Source: Leisingera aquimarina DSM 24565 (GTDB lineage Bacteria > Pseudomonadota > Alphaproteobacteria > Rhodobacterales > Rhodobacteraceae). Taken from it: a stretch of DNA of 64,000 bases. Numbering within the stretch: position 1 is the first letter of the stretch; every line of letters begins with the position of its first letter. The DNA lies in the NCBI RefSeq assembly GCF_000473165.1, contig NZ_KI421504.1:1332501-1396500 (forward strand), written 5' to 3'. The notes beneath the pieces were generated by a model. That model was given only the letters and a program-made list of their open reading frames with translations, searched no databases and had not been told where the DNA came from. Shown one piece after another: positions 23,909 through 32,905 of the stretch. The position numbers and the translations under genes are program-made.

Positions 23909-25153
23909 TCAGCTTCCCTGCAGCATGGCATGCAGCCGGCTGGACAGCTGGGCGATGCCGGGATCCATTCCGAAATCACTGCGCAGGCGGGCCAGCGCGG
24001 CATCGGCCATATCTGCCAGCCGCTGCGGGTGCCGGGCAGCATAGAGCAGGGTTTCGGCCAGCGCCTCAGGGCCGTCCTCGCTCAGCAGGCCATGGGTGCC
24101 ATGTGTGATGAACTCGGGGATGGCAGAAACCGGCGTCGACAGGATCGGCAGGGATTGCGAGGCGGCTTCCATCAGCACGTTGGGCAGCCCGTCGCGGTCG
24201 CCGTCCGCGGCGACCCGGCTGGGCAGCACAAACAGGTCCGAGCGGCGCATTGCCTCGATCACCTCGGGCTGGTCGCAGGCGCCGCGCCAGGTGATGCGGT
24301 TGGCAATTCCCGCATCCTCAGCCATGCCCTGCAGCAGGTCGCCCAAACCGCCGCCGCCGATATGGGTCCAGTGCCATTCCAGCCCCGCGGGAAGCAGAGC
24401 CAGAGCGGCGATCAGCCGGTCAAAGCCTTTTTTCTCAACCAAACGCCCTACTGACATGAAGCGGACCGGGTCCTGCGGCTGGCGCGGAAGGCGCTCCGGC
24501 GGCGCGGGGAAGCGCGACAGGTCGAGCCCGTGATAGACCAGATCAACCCGGTCCGGCGTATCGGCCATCTGTTGCAGATGTTTGGCGCCAAAACCGGTGC
24601 ACGTGGCGCCAAAGGCCGCGCCGTGATGGGCGGCGGAGAGCTTTTCCTTAAGCTCCCAATCCGGCGATGTCCAAATGTCCTTGGCGTGGGCCGAAAAGCT
24701 CCACGGCAGCCCGCGCATGATAGCGGCATAACGCGCAACGGAGGAAGGCGTGTGCAGGAAGTGCGCATAAAGCCCCAACACTTCCGCGGGCATTTCTGCG
24801 GCCAGCACACAGGCCTGGCCAAAGCGGCGGATGCGGTTGGGTGTCAGATCACGGCGCAGATCGGCACGCCAAACTCTATAGGCTTCAGCATAGCCGGGCA
24901 GCCGTTGAGCCATCGCGCGCGCGCTCCAGACCCGCTCTGGCTCCTCGTAAAGGTATTCGGGAAGGTAGTTCACCGGTGCCTGCAGCCGCGCATGCAGCGG
25001 GTGGCGCTTGACGTCTGTGGGGTGGCGCAGAGACCAGATCTCAAGCGCGTGGCCGACGGCCTCCAGGGCCACCAGTTCCTGTGCAATGAAGGTTTCGGAC
25101 AGCCGCGGCCAGCCCTTGACCACCACTGCAAGCGGCGGGCGGGGCGTGCTCAT
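23909..25153 (-). CDS. Family 4 glycosyltransferase (colanic-acid-type)
   Basis: 414-residue GT4 enzyme. The N-terminus VVKGWPRLSETFIAQEL is the acceptor-side motif typical of WcaK/WcaL-like exopolysaccharide glycosyltransferases. The C-terminal half holds FMSVGRLVEKKGFDRLI, GGGGL and the E-x7-E region DGLPNVLMEAASQSLP. ATG at 25153 overlaps the previous gene by 4 bp, and this was preferred over a far-upstream in-frame ATG inside the neighbour. It acts in a cytoplasmic or membrane-peripheral glycan assembly line with its neighbours. Confidence 0.83.
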   Translation of the reverse strand: MSTPRPPLAVVVKGWPRLSETFIAQELVALEAVGHALEIWSLRHPTDVKRHPLHARLQAPVNYLPEYLYEEPERVWSARAMAQRLPGYAEAYRVWRADLRRDLTPNRIRRFGQACVLAAEMPAEVLGLYAHFLHTPSSVARYAAIMRGLPWSFSAHAKDIWTSPDWELKEKLSAAHHGAAFGATCTGFGAKHLQQMADTPDRVDLVYHGLDLSRFPAPPERLPRQPQDPVRFMSVGRLVEKKGFDRLIAALALLPAGLEWHWTHIGGGGLGDLLQGMAEDAGIANRITWRGACDQPEVIEAMRRSDLFVLPSRVAADGDRDGLPNVLMEAASQSLPILSTPVSAIPEFITHGTHGLLSEDGPEALAETLLYAARHPQRLADMADAALARLRSDFGMDPGIAQLSSRLHAMLQGS

Positions 25154-26376
25154 TCGGCGGCCTCTTGATGTGTGTTCTGCAGCAATGCGTCCACCCGGCG
25201 GGTGACATAGTCCAGCCCGTCCAGCAGACCCTCTGAGCCGGCCGCGGAGGGCGGCGGCTGGTTGGCCAGCGCGCGGATCGCCTTGGCCAGCGCCGGGGCG
25301 TTCCACCCGTCGCGGGTTTCGTCCAGCATAGTGGTGAGGCCGATTTCCTCGGCCCGGCTGGCGCGGATCCATTGTTCCAGCCGCGGCGTGGTGCGGGGCA
25401 CGATCACTGCGGGTTTGTCAAAGGACAAGACTTCGCAGAACGTATTGTAGCCGCCCATGCAGACAACGCCCTGGGCGCCGGCAAACAGGGTTTCGATCTG
25501 TGATTCAAAACCGACGGCGGTGACCCGGCCATTCAGCCGGGCGACCCGCTCCTCGAAATCCTCGCGGGTTTCTCCGGACAGGAAGGGGCCATAGACCAGT
25601 ACAGCGCGCGGGGAGAGTTCCGTGTCGGCTTCATAGGCCGACAGCACCAGGTCCACCATCATTTCGCCATCGCCGCCGCCGCCGGGGGTGACCAGCAGAT
25701 AGGGCTGTTCGGGCGGCTCCCCCACCTGGCCAAGATCGCGGCGCAAGTAGCCGGTCCAGTGCATCCGGGCCTGCATCTGCGGGGTGAACGGCAGCCCCGC
25801 CGTCGGATCGTACACAGACCGCGGCCCGTAAACCCAGATTTCATCATAGAAATCGCGTGTGGCCTCAACCGCGTGCTTGCGCTCCCATTCGGCAGCCAGC
25901 ACTTCGGGCTCATCCAGTACATCACGCAGGCCCAGCACCATCTTGCAGCGGCCCCGCGATTTCAGCAGGTCCAGCGCCGGCATCAGCTCGCCGCGAAAAC
26001 CAGTGGGTTCCTTGTCGGCCACCAGCACATCGGGGTCGTACTGCTCCACTGTCGAGCGGATCAGCGCGGCGCGCAAGTCGGCGGTTTCCTCAATGCTCAT
26101 GCCCATGGTGCGCGAAGCATAAGAGCCGTCGGAGCGCTTGATCACACCCGGCAGGCGGACATGGTCGACCCGCGTCGGAAACGAGAACCGGCCGGCAACC
26201 GGTGAACCAGTCAGGATCAGCGCCGAGGCGTCGGGGTTGGCAGCGGTGAGGGCACCTGCCAGCGCGCGTGAACGGCGCAGATGCCCCAGCCCAAAAGTGT
26301 CGTGGCTGTAGAACATGATCCGCGGTCCGCGCGTGCCTGTGCCCGCTGCTGTCTGTGTGGTGCTTGCGGTCGTCAT
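25150..26376 (-). CDS. GT28-like glycosyltransferase, first gene of glycan operon
   Basis: 408-residue GT-B protein. MFYSHDTFGLGHLRRSRALA (about residues 21-40) has the Gly-rich nucleotide-sugar loop seen in MurG-like enzymes, and VCMGGYNTFCEVLSFDKPAV is the C-terminal donor-binding block. LLVTPGGGGDGE is a further conserved loop. The ATG at 26376 was chosen because the conserved region starts 20 residues later; the frame stays open upstream, but that part is low-complexity and unconvincing. It opens a seven-gene operon, divergent from mscS-like across 397 bp. Confidence 0.8.
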   Translation of the reverse strand: MTTASTTQTAAGTGTRGPRIMFYSHDTFGLGHLRRSRALAGALTAANPDASALILTGSPVAGRFSFPTRVDHVRLPGVIKRSDGSYASRTMGMSIEETADLRAALIRSTVEQYDPDVLVADKEPTGFRGELMPALDLLKSRGRCKMVLGLRDVLDEPEVLAAEWERKHAVEATRDFYDEIWVYGPRSVYDPTAGLPFTPQMQARMHWTGYLRRDLGQVGEPPEQPYLLVTPGGGGDGEMMVDLVLSAYEADTELSPRAVLVYGPFLSGETREDFEERVARLNGRVTAVGFESQIETLFAGAQGVVCMGGYNTFCEVLSFDKPAVIVPRTTPRLEQWIRASRAEEIGLTTMLDETRDGWNAPALAKAIRALANQPPPSAAGSEGLLDGLDYVTRRVDALLQNTHQEAAE

Positions 26377-26773
26377 TGGATTGCCTGATCGGGTTGCCGG
26401 GCATCGGATGTCCTGAATCCTGGACCGGCGGCGCAGAAACCAGGCCAGCCGGTACTGGCGCTCGTCCCCGGGCGCATGCTTTTCTGCTCCGCCATCTTCC
26501 GCCTCAGTTTGCGCGCCCCTGAAGCCAGCTGCGGCGGGGGCACGGTCAGTATTTGCCTTTGCTGCTGTTCTGGTCGGGAAGTTGATCTGCCTGGCCAGGA
26601 TTTGCAGCTGTCCGCCCCAGGGGGCGGGAATATGAATTTGTATAGCCCGGAGCCTGTGCGCATGCAATCATGCGCCTTTGCTGCCTGGCGCACAGGAATT
26701 TGCGCCCGCGCCATTTGCGCAACGCTCCGTCGCGTGGTTAATTTGACGCAAGTTTCCAAAAGGATAAGCGTTC
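26377..26773. other. Divergent intergenic region with several inverted repeats
   Basis: 397 bp between the glycan operon (-) and the MscS-type gene (+); no convincing gene. It holds CCTGTGCGC/GCGCACAGG (26653-26661 and 26688-26696), inside it the hairpin GCGCATG-CAAT-CATGCGC (26658-26675), and a tandem ATTTGCGC (26698-26705 and 26713-26720). AAGGAT just before 26774 serves as ribosome-binding site for the channel gene. The repeats are candidate operators for one or both directions. Confidence 0.5.
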
Positions 26774-29158
26774 ATGCTGCAGTATTTGTTCCGGGTTCTC
26801 TTTTGCGGCCTGCTGAGTATCGGGCTCGCGGCTCACGCTGACGCGCAGGAAAGTGACGCAGGCGGAGCGGATAGGCTGTCCAGGGCGATCGAGCAGGCGG
26901 CTGAAAGCGGTGTCAGTGTGGTCGTGGTGGACAGCAGCGGCCAGTTGCTGAACGCGCCTCCGGACGAGGAACAGGAAACGGACCATCCTGCATCCGACAC
27001 GATGGAGCAGCCTTCGGCGCTGATGAAAGCGCAGTCCAGGGTTGCCGCCTTTCGGGCAGAGTTGAACAGCCGGCTTGAGGCGCTGCCCTATTCGATTTTT
27101 GAGATGCAGTACATTCTGCGCCAAACCAGCCCGGACGGCCGCATCACGACCTATGCCGAAGTGCTGGGCTGGAGTGTTTTGTTCCTGCTGATCGGGCGCT
27201 GGCTGTCGACAGAGATTTACGGCAAGCGCATCGCCAAGCGCTTTGTGGTTGCACGGATCCAGGCCAACCCGGAAGGCTATCAGGAAAAGATGCCATTCCT
27301 TGTCTACCGCTTTCTGATGGGGATCGGGGCAACCGTTTTTGCGATGGTTTTTGCAGCTCTCATTTCCTATCTGATCTTCGGCGCTTCGGGCGACCCATCA
27401 ATCGAATTCACGGCGACGGCTGTCTACACGGCCTTTTTCCTGGCCCGCACGGTGTCCGATCTGTGGCGGATGGTGCTGTCGCCGTTCCTCGCTCAGTACC
27501 GGATACCGGTGTTTTCAGACCGTGACGCAAAGCGGCTCTATATCTGGGCGTCCCTGCTGGCGACCTATGACATCTCCTCGACGCTGTTTGCCACCTGGGT
27601 CGGCGATTTCGGGCTGAACTACAATGTCTATGCGCTGGTGTACGGAGTTCTGGCGCTGGCGGGGATGCTGGGCAACCTGCTGATGGTACTGGTCAACGGG
27701 CGCGCCATTTCCAACGCCATCCGCGCAGGCCGCGTGCCGGAAAAATGTTCCTGGCTGGTGCGTGTTCTGGCAGTGGCCTGGGCGCCGGTTCTGATGGCAT
27801 ACATGGCTTTTGGCTGGCTTAAACTGGCTTTTGACCTGGTGCTGGAAAAGGATATTTCGATCCCGCTGATGGCGGGCAGCTATTTTGTGCTGACCACGAT
27901 CCTGATTGTCTACGGGGCGATCAACTACTTCATCGAACGTTATTTCAACCGCACCCGGCGAATGCAACCTGCCATGGCGGCAACCGGGCTGGAAGGACCC
28001 GCGGCGGAAGCAAAGGCCATTTCTGAGCAACCGGGCGAAGAGGCTGTTCCGGATGAGGCGGAAACCGATGCGGAAGGCACCGAGGCTCTGGCCGCAAGAC
28101 ATCCTATTGCCACCTACCAGGATCTCGCCCGCAGAGTGGCTGGCATTCTGGCCTTTGTGGTCGGGGCCTATTCACTGGTGATCGTCTGGAACCCGGACGC
28201 CAGATGGACTGAAACCACGGCCGCCGAACGGGTGATCGATGTGACAGTGATCCTGTTCATCGGATACATCGTCTATCACCTGTTCCGGATCTGGATCGAC
28301 AGTAAGATCGACGAGGAAGCCGGCGATGTTTCGGAGGCCGAGCTGGGCGATGAAGGCGGTGCCGGGGGCGCCAGCCGTCTGGCCACTCTGCTGCCCTTGT
28401 TCCGGGGCGCGATCCTGGCGGTTGTGCTGGTCTCGATCGTGCTAATCGTGCTGCTGGAACTGGGTATCAATGTCAGCCCGCTGTTCGCCGGTGCCGGTGT
28501 TGTCGGTCTGGCGGTTGGCTTCGGCTCGCAGACGCTGGTACGGGACATTTTCTCGGGCGCGTTCTTCCTGATCGATGACGCGTTCCGCAAGGGCGAATAC
28601 ATCGACATCGGTGATGTGAAGGGCACGGTCGAGAAGATCTCGGTGCGATCCTTCCAGCTGCGCCATCATCTGGGCGCGCTGCACACGATCCCCTTTGGCG
28701 AGATCAAGGTTCTGACCAATTATTCGCGGGACTGGGTGATGATGAAACTGCCGATGCGCGTGACGTATGACACGGACGTGGAGAAGGTTCGTAAGCTGAT
28801 CAAGAAGCTTGGCCAGAAGCTGATGGATGACCCGGTAATCGGACATACATTTATCCAGCCGCTGAAATCCCAAGGTGTGATCGAGATGCAGGATTCGGCG
28901 ATGATCATCCGCGTGAAATTCATGACCAAACCGGGGGATCAGTGGATTGTCCGCAAGCGGGTGTATCAGGAAATCCGTGAATTGTTTGCCAGCGAAGGCA
29001 TCAGATTTGCTCATCGCGAGGTCACCGTGCGGCTGGCGCCGGACCAGGCCGATGAGATGACGCCAAAGCAGAAAGAGGCCGCCGCGGGGGCAGTGCAGGC
29101 TGCGATTGACGAAGATCTTCTGGACGAGATGGGCGGCCCGGGCGGCGATGACCGCTGA
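26774..29158 (+). CDS. Large MscS-family mechanosensitive channel
   Basis: 794-residue inner-membrane channel. It has a signal peptide (residues 1 to about 24, ending ADAQ), a periplasmic N-terminal segment, about ten helices, a long charged linker at about residues 395-440, and a C-terminal MscS core. The pore helix is GAGVVGLAVGFGSQTLVRDIFSG (TM3, Gly/Ala packing), followed by the beta domain GEYIDIGDVKGTVEKI and the alpha/beta cage. Large MscK/YbdG-like members release solutes under osmotic shock. Alone, divergent from the glycan operon. Everything conserved appears intact. Confidence 0.9.
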   Translation: MLQYLFRVLFCGLLSIGLAAHADAQESDAGGADRLSRAIEQAAESGVSVVVVDSSGQLLNAPPDEEQETDHPASDTMEQPSALMKAQSRVAAFRAELNSRLEALPYSIFEMQYILRQTSPDGRITTYAEVLGWSVLFLLIGRWLSTEIYGKRIAKRFVVARIQANPEGYQEKMPFLVYRFLMGIGATVFAMVFAALISYLIFGASGDPSIEFTATAVYTAFFLARTVSDLWRMVLSPFLAQYRIPVFSDRDAKRLYIWASLLATYDISSTLFATWVGDFGLNYNVYALVYGVLALAGMLGNLLMVLVNGRAISNAIRAGRVPEKCSWLVRVLAVAWAPVLMAYMAFGWLKLAFDLVLEKDISIPLMAGSYFVLTTILIVYGAINYFIERYFNRTRRMQPAMAATGLEGPAAEAKAISEQPGEEAVPDEAETDAEGTEALAARHPIATYQDLARRVAGILAFVVGAYSLVIVWNPDARWTETTAAERVIDVTVILFIGYIVYHLFRIWIDSKIDEEAGDVSEAELGDEGGAGGASRLATLLPLFRGAILAVVLVSIVLIVLLELGINVSPLFAGAGVVGLAVGFGSQTLVRDIFSGAFFLIDDAFRKGEYIDIGDVKGTVEKISVRSFQLRHHLGALHTIPFGEIKVLTNYSRDWVMMKLPMRVTYDTDVEKVRKLIKKLGQKLMDDPVIGHTFIQPLKSQGVIEMQDSAMIIRVKFMTKPGDQWIVRKRVYQEIRELFASEGIRFAHREVTVRLAPDQADEMTPKQKEAAAGAVQAAIDEDLLDEMGGPGGDDR

Positions 29159-29260
29159 TCAGGCCGGCTAACCCCATACGGAGCTCTCCCGCCCCCGCGC
29201 CGGATCGCCTGCGCGCTCCGCGTGGGGTTGGGCATGGCGCCGCGCTGGCGCGCGCCGCTG

Positions 29261-29337
29261 CCTCCGGCGGAGGTATTTTTCCCAGAAAGAAGCCGTCGCC
29301 GCGGAAACCCTTTCGTTCTGGTTGAAAATACTCCGGG
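29261..29337. repeat. Convergent-junction inverted repeat, copy A
   Basis: CCTCC-GGC-GGAGG (29261-29273) runs into GGTATTTTTCCCAGAAAGAAG (29272-29292); an imperfect reverse-complement copy, CTTTCGTTCTGGTTGAAAA then TACTCC, follows at 29310-29334. The unit sits between the convergent mscS-like and CoA-transferase genes and probably terminates both. Related elements occur at 41755 and 63490, also between convergent genes. Confidence 0.5.
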
Positions 29338-29382
29338 ATGAATTGGCTGTAAGCCAAGACGGGAGCGCCCCTTCTTCATGGG

Positions 29383-30729
29383 CTATTCCGGCCAGTATGC
29401 CGGTGCGCTGCCGCAACGGGAGGCGGGCCGGTCCCAGCGCATTTGGCTGGTGTCCAGGGCGAGCGGCGCAGCAAGGCGGCGGCCCGGCCCCCAGCCGCTG
29501 TTTTCGATCTCTTGGGCGAAGTCGCTGTTTGCCGGTTTGGTGACATCCGGTCCTTCGGCACATTTCTGCATTCCGGCCAGTAGCTCTGCGGTGCGGGCAA
29601 GCGACAGGCAGGCTGCGGGCACTGCTACCCCTTGGGCAGCAGTTGCCAAGGCCGAGAGCACCGCTGCAGCCATCAAATAGCCCGTGGCATGGTCCAGCGC
29701 TTGCACCGGTAAAGGGTGCGGATCGCCCGCCTTGGCCTGAACGCGGCCTGTATCGGCGATGCCTGCACTCATCTGCACGAGGCTGTCAAAACCGCGCCGC
29801 AGGGCCCAGGGACCGGTCCAGCCATAGGCATCCAGAGACACTTCAACTGCATTGGGAGAGATCCGGCGGCGGGCGTCCGCGCCGTAGCCCAGACCATCCA
29901 GCGCACAGGGACGATAGCCATGCACCAGCACATCGGCATTGGACAGCAACACCTCAAACCGCTGGCGGTCTTGGAAGTTGCACAGGTCCAGGGACGCCAT
30001 GCGCTTGCCGAGCGAAACATCGGATATAACCCCCGGTTCGTCCCAGCCGGGCGGGTCTATGCGCAGTACGTCAGCTCCGAAGCCGGCCAGCGTGCGGGTC
30101 GAGACCGGTCCGGCCAGAACCCGGGTGAGATCGAGCACTCTGAGCCCGGCAAGCGGGCGGTCTGCCGTTGCCTGAAGCCTGTCCCGCAGCTGGATCTTGC
30201 GCGGCGAGGTCCAGTGGATCAGCGGTTCGGAGGCAACAGCGCGGCCTTGCGGGTGCGCCAGCCAGTCTGCGCGGCTGCGCATGGCGGCGGCTGCACCGCC
30301 TGCGGTCACGATCTGATTTTCGAGAAGACCGGCCTGCCATTGCTTTACTGCAACTGCCACGGCCGCGCGGCTTCCTGCGCAGTCTAATACTTTCAGGGCA
30401 GATTGCCGGTGGTGCGGCAGGTTGGTGTGCAGGCGGATCCAGCCGTCTGCAGTTTCATAATTGCCGGCAACCGGATCCCACAGGCTGGGAAGCTCCCAGC
30501 CCTCGGGGCGGAAACTATAGCTGAACCAAAGTGACGCCAGGCGCTGGTCGACCGTGACCTCCGGCGAAACGGGCGCCAGGTTCAGCGCATTCACCAGCCG
30601 CGCCAGTTCCAGCCCCACTGCGGCGATTGAAGCAGTGGCAAGTTCCGTAACCGCAAAGGCACTGCGCCAGCGCCCTGTGCCGGTCAGGCGGTAGCTGCCA
30701 GGCGCGGACAGGGCAGCGAGCAAGGTCAT
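29383..30729 (-). CDS. CaiB/BaiF-family CoA transferase with permuted domain order
   Basis: 448-residue class III acyl-CoA transferase. The canonical N-terminal block RPLAGLRVLDLTRVLAGP appears only at residue 191; the catalytic Asp is in ALDHATGY (about residue 393). Residues about 85-175, including WLAHPQGRAVASEPLIHW, look like the C-terminal part of ordinary CaiB proteins, so the order is swapped. The acyl acceptor is unknown. Its start overlaps the yejE-like stop by 4 bp, making it the last gene of a peptide-transporter operon, an unusual partnership. Confidence 0.8.
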   Translation of the reverse strand: MTLLAALSAPGSYRLTGTGRWRSAFAVTELATASIAAVGLELARLVNALNLAPVSPEVTVDQRLASLWFSYSFRPEGWELPSLWDPVAGNYETADGWIRLHTNLPHHRQSALKVLDCAGSRAAVAVAVKQWQAGLLENQIVTAGGAAAAMRSRADWLAHPQGRAVASEPLIHWTSPRKIQLRDRLQATADRPLAGLRVLDLTRVLAGPVSTRTLAGFGADVLRIDPPGWDEPGVISDVSLGKRMASLDLCNFQDRQRFEVLLSNADVLVHGYRPCALDGLGYGADARRRISPNAVEVSLDAYGWTGPWALRRGFDSLVQMSAGIADTGRVQAKAGDPHPLPVQALDHATGYLMAAAVLSALATAAQGVAVPAACLSLARTAELLAGMQKCAEGPDVTKPANSDFAQEIENSGWGPGRRLAAPLALDTSQMRWDRPASRCGSAPAYWPE

Positions 30730-31880
30730 TGCTGGTAGGGATCCAAGCTGTCGCGCAACCCGTCGCCAAGAAAGTTGAAAGCCAAGACGACAATCACAAT
30801 CGGCAGCATCGGGATCGCGGTCCAGGGATAGATCTCGATCGAGGCCAGGTTTTGCGCGTCATTCAGCATCACCCCCCAGCTGACCGCCGGCGCGCGCAGG
30901 CCAAGGCCGAGGAACGACAGAGCGGTCTCACCCAGAATCATCGCCGGGATCGAGAGGGTGGCCGAGGCGATCAGATGCGACATGAAGTTTGGCAGCAGAT
31001 GCTTGCGGATGACGCGGCCGGAAGAGGCCCCCATCATCTCAGCGGCGCGCACGTATTCCTCTTCGCGCAAGGACAGGAATTTCGCCCGCACCGATCTTGC
31101 AAGCCCTGGCCAGTCAAGAATGCCGAGGATGATCGAGATGACGAAGAACACCGCAACCGGCGACCAGTTCGAGGGCACCGCCGCTGACAGCGCCAGCCAT
31201 AGGGGCAGCTCAGGCAGGGACCGCAGGACTTCGATCACCCGGTTGATCAGCCAATCGGTCTTGCCGCCGAAATACCCGGCCAATGAGCCAAAGAAGATGC
31301 CGAGAACAAAAGACACGGAAATGCCGATCAGCCCCACTGTAAGCGACAGCTGGGCGCCATAGGAAACGCGGCTGAAGATGTCGCGGCCCAGCCGGTCGGA
31401 CCCTAGGATAAAGATCGTCGCCTCTTCGGTTGCGCAGAACAGGTGGCGGTTGCTTTCGATGATACCGGCCAGATTATAGGTTTTGCCTTCACAGAAGAAT
31501 TCAAGCTTCAGCGGACGCGAGGTGTCGGGACTGAACTCCCACTGGAAGGTTTCCAGATTGGCCTCGGACGTCATCGGGTAAACGAAGGGTCCCACGAATT
31601 CGCCCTCGTGGAACAGCTTGATCGATTGCGGCGGGGAATACAGATGCTCTGAAAAGCGCTGGTTTGGCCCGTAGGGAGCGATGAAGCCAGCGAACGGGAT
31701 CATGAGGTAGGCGACCAACAGGAATATGCCCGAGATCAGCCCCAGTTTGTGGGTTTTGAACTTGCGCCAGACCAGCAGCCAATTGGGCGCGTCAAGGTCT
31801 TTGCGCTCCAGCTCCAGAATCGAGGCCCGCGGGTCGAAAGGTTCGTCATCGACAAAACGTCCATCAGCCAGCCGGGTCAT
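30726..31880 (-). CDS. yejE: Peptide ABC transporter permease, YejE-like
   Basis: 384-residue inner-membrane permease of the DppC/OppC type with an N-terminal extension as in YejE. One helix near residue 50, a long periplasmic loop, then five helices; the EAA coupling loop is EYVRAAEMMGASSGRVIRKHLLPN (quoted in parts: EYVRAAEMMGAS and RVIRKHLLPN). Its ATG overlaps the yejB-like stop by 4 bp. It should pair with the YejB-like permease to import oligopeptides, possibly microcin-like peptides as in E. coli Yej. Confidence 0.86.
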   Translation of the reverse strand: MTRLADGRFVDDEPFDPRASILELERKDLDAPNWLLVWRKFKTHKLGLISGIFLLVAYLMIPFAGFIAPYGPNQRFSEHLYSPPQSIKLFHEGEFVGPFVYPMTSEANLETFQWEFSPDTSRPLKLEFFCEGKTYNLAGIIESNRHLFCATEEATIFILGSDRLGRDIFSRVSYGAQLSLTVGLIGISVSFVLGIFFGSLAGYFGGKTDWLINRVIEVLRSLPELPLWLALSAAVPSNWSPVAVFFVISIILGILDWPGLARSVRAKFLSLREEEYVRAAEMMGASSGRVIRKHLLPNFMSHLIASATLSIPAMILGETALSFLGLGLRAPAVSWGVMLNDAQNLASIEIYPWTAIPMLPIVIVVLAFNFLGDGLRDSLDPYQQ

Positions 31881-32905
31881 GTGCCGCGCCCCTCATACCG
31901 GATCCTCGGGTCAAGCAGCACCAGCAGAACATCTGAAACCATGGTGCCGATCAAAGTAAGCAAAGCGACGAACATCAGCACGAAGCCCGACAGGAACATG
32001 TCTTGGGTCTTCAATGCGGTCAGCAGGGTCGGACCGATGGTTTGCAATCCTAGCACGACCGACACCAGAACGGAGCCTGAGATCATTGCCGGCAGCAGGT
32101 TGCCGATGTCGGCGACAAAGGGGTTGAAGGCGACGCGCAGCGGATACTTGGCCAGCATCCGCGAGGGTTTCATGCCCTTAGCGATGGCAGTTTCCACATA
32201 TGGCTTGCCAAGTTCATCCAGCATGTTGGCGCGTAACCGCTGCATCATCGCCGAAGCGCCGGCGGTGCCGATCACGAAGGTCGGCACGATCAGGTGGACG
32301 AGGATGGACTTCACTTTGTCCCAGTTCATCGGCACACCTTCGTATTCGGGGGCCATCAGCCCGCCGATCGGCAGATCAAACCAGCGGTGGCCATAGTAGA
32401 ACAAGATCAGTGCGAGCAGAAAGTTAGGCGTGGCGAGTCCCAGATAACCGATAAAGGCCGAGGTGTAATCAATCCAGGTCCGGGCCCGCGCAGCGGCTAA
32501 AACACCCAGCGGCAGCGCCACCGCATAGACAAAGATTACGGCGGACAAGTTTACCAGAACTGTAAGCCACAGGCTGTCGCCGACAATATCGGCAACCGGG
32601 CTGTCGAACTCGAAAGACCAGCCGAAATTGCCTTGGATCATGCCGGAAAACCCGTGCGGGCCGGGCATGAAACCCATCCAGATCATGTATTGCTGCCACA
32701 GGGGTTTATCGAGCGCATATTCCTGTCTTAGGAATTCCGCCTTGGCGACGCCTGCGGACTGGCCGGTGGCCTGCAGCTCGGCAATCTGGTTCGACAGATA
32801 GTCGCCCGGCGGCAGGTTGATGATGGCAAAGACCAGCACCGACACCACCAGAAGCGTAAGCAGCATGGTGCCAAACCGGTAAATGGCGTAACGCAGAATT
32901 TCCAT
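31877..32905 (-). CDS. yejB: Peptide ABC transporter permease, YejB-like
   Basis: 342-residue DppB/OppB-type permease with six helices. N-terminal YAIYRFGTMLLTLLVVSVLV is the usual first helix; the EAA loop YVETAIAKGMKPSRMLAKYP is conserved. A long segment after helix 1 (PPGDYLSNQIAELQATGQSA) is typical of this subgroup. The start overlaps the binding-protein stop by one base, and the stop overlaps yejE. Substrate class by family only. Confidence 0.87.
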   Translation of the reverse strand: MEILRYAIYRFGTMLLTLLVVSVLVFAIINLPPGDYLSNQIAELQATGQSAGVAKAEFLRQEYALDKPLWQQYMIWMGFMPGPHGFSGMIQGNFGWSFEFDSPVADIVGDSLWLTVLVNLSAVIFVYAVALPLGVLAAARARTWIDYTSAFIGYLGLATPNFLLALILFYYGHRWFDLPIGGLMAPEYEGVPMNWDKVKSILVHLIVPTFVIGTAGASAMMQRLRANMLDELGKPYVETAIAKGMKPSRMLAKYPLRVAFNPFVADIGNLLPAMISGSVLVSVVLGLQTIGPTLLTALKTQDMFLSGFVLMFVALLTLIGTMVSDVLLVLLDPRIRYEGRGT

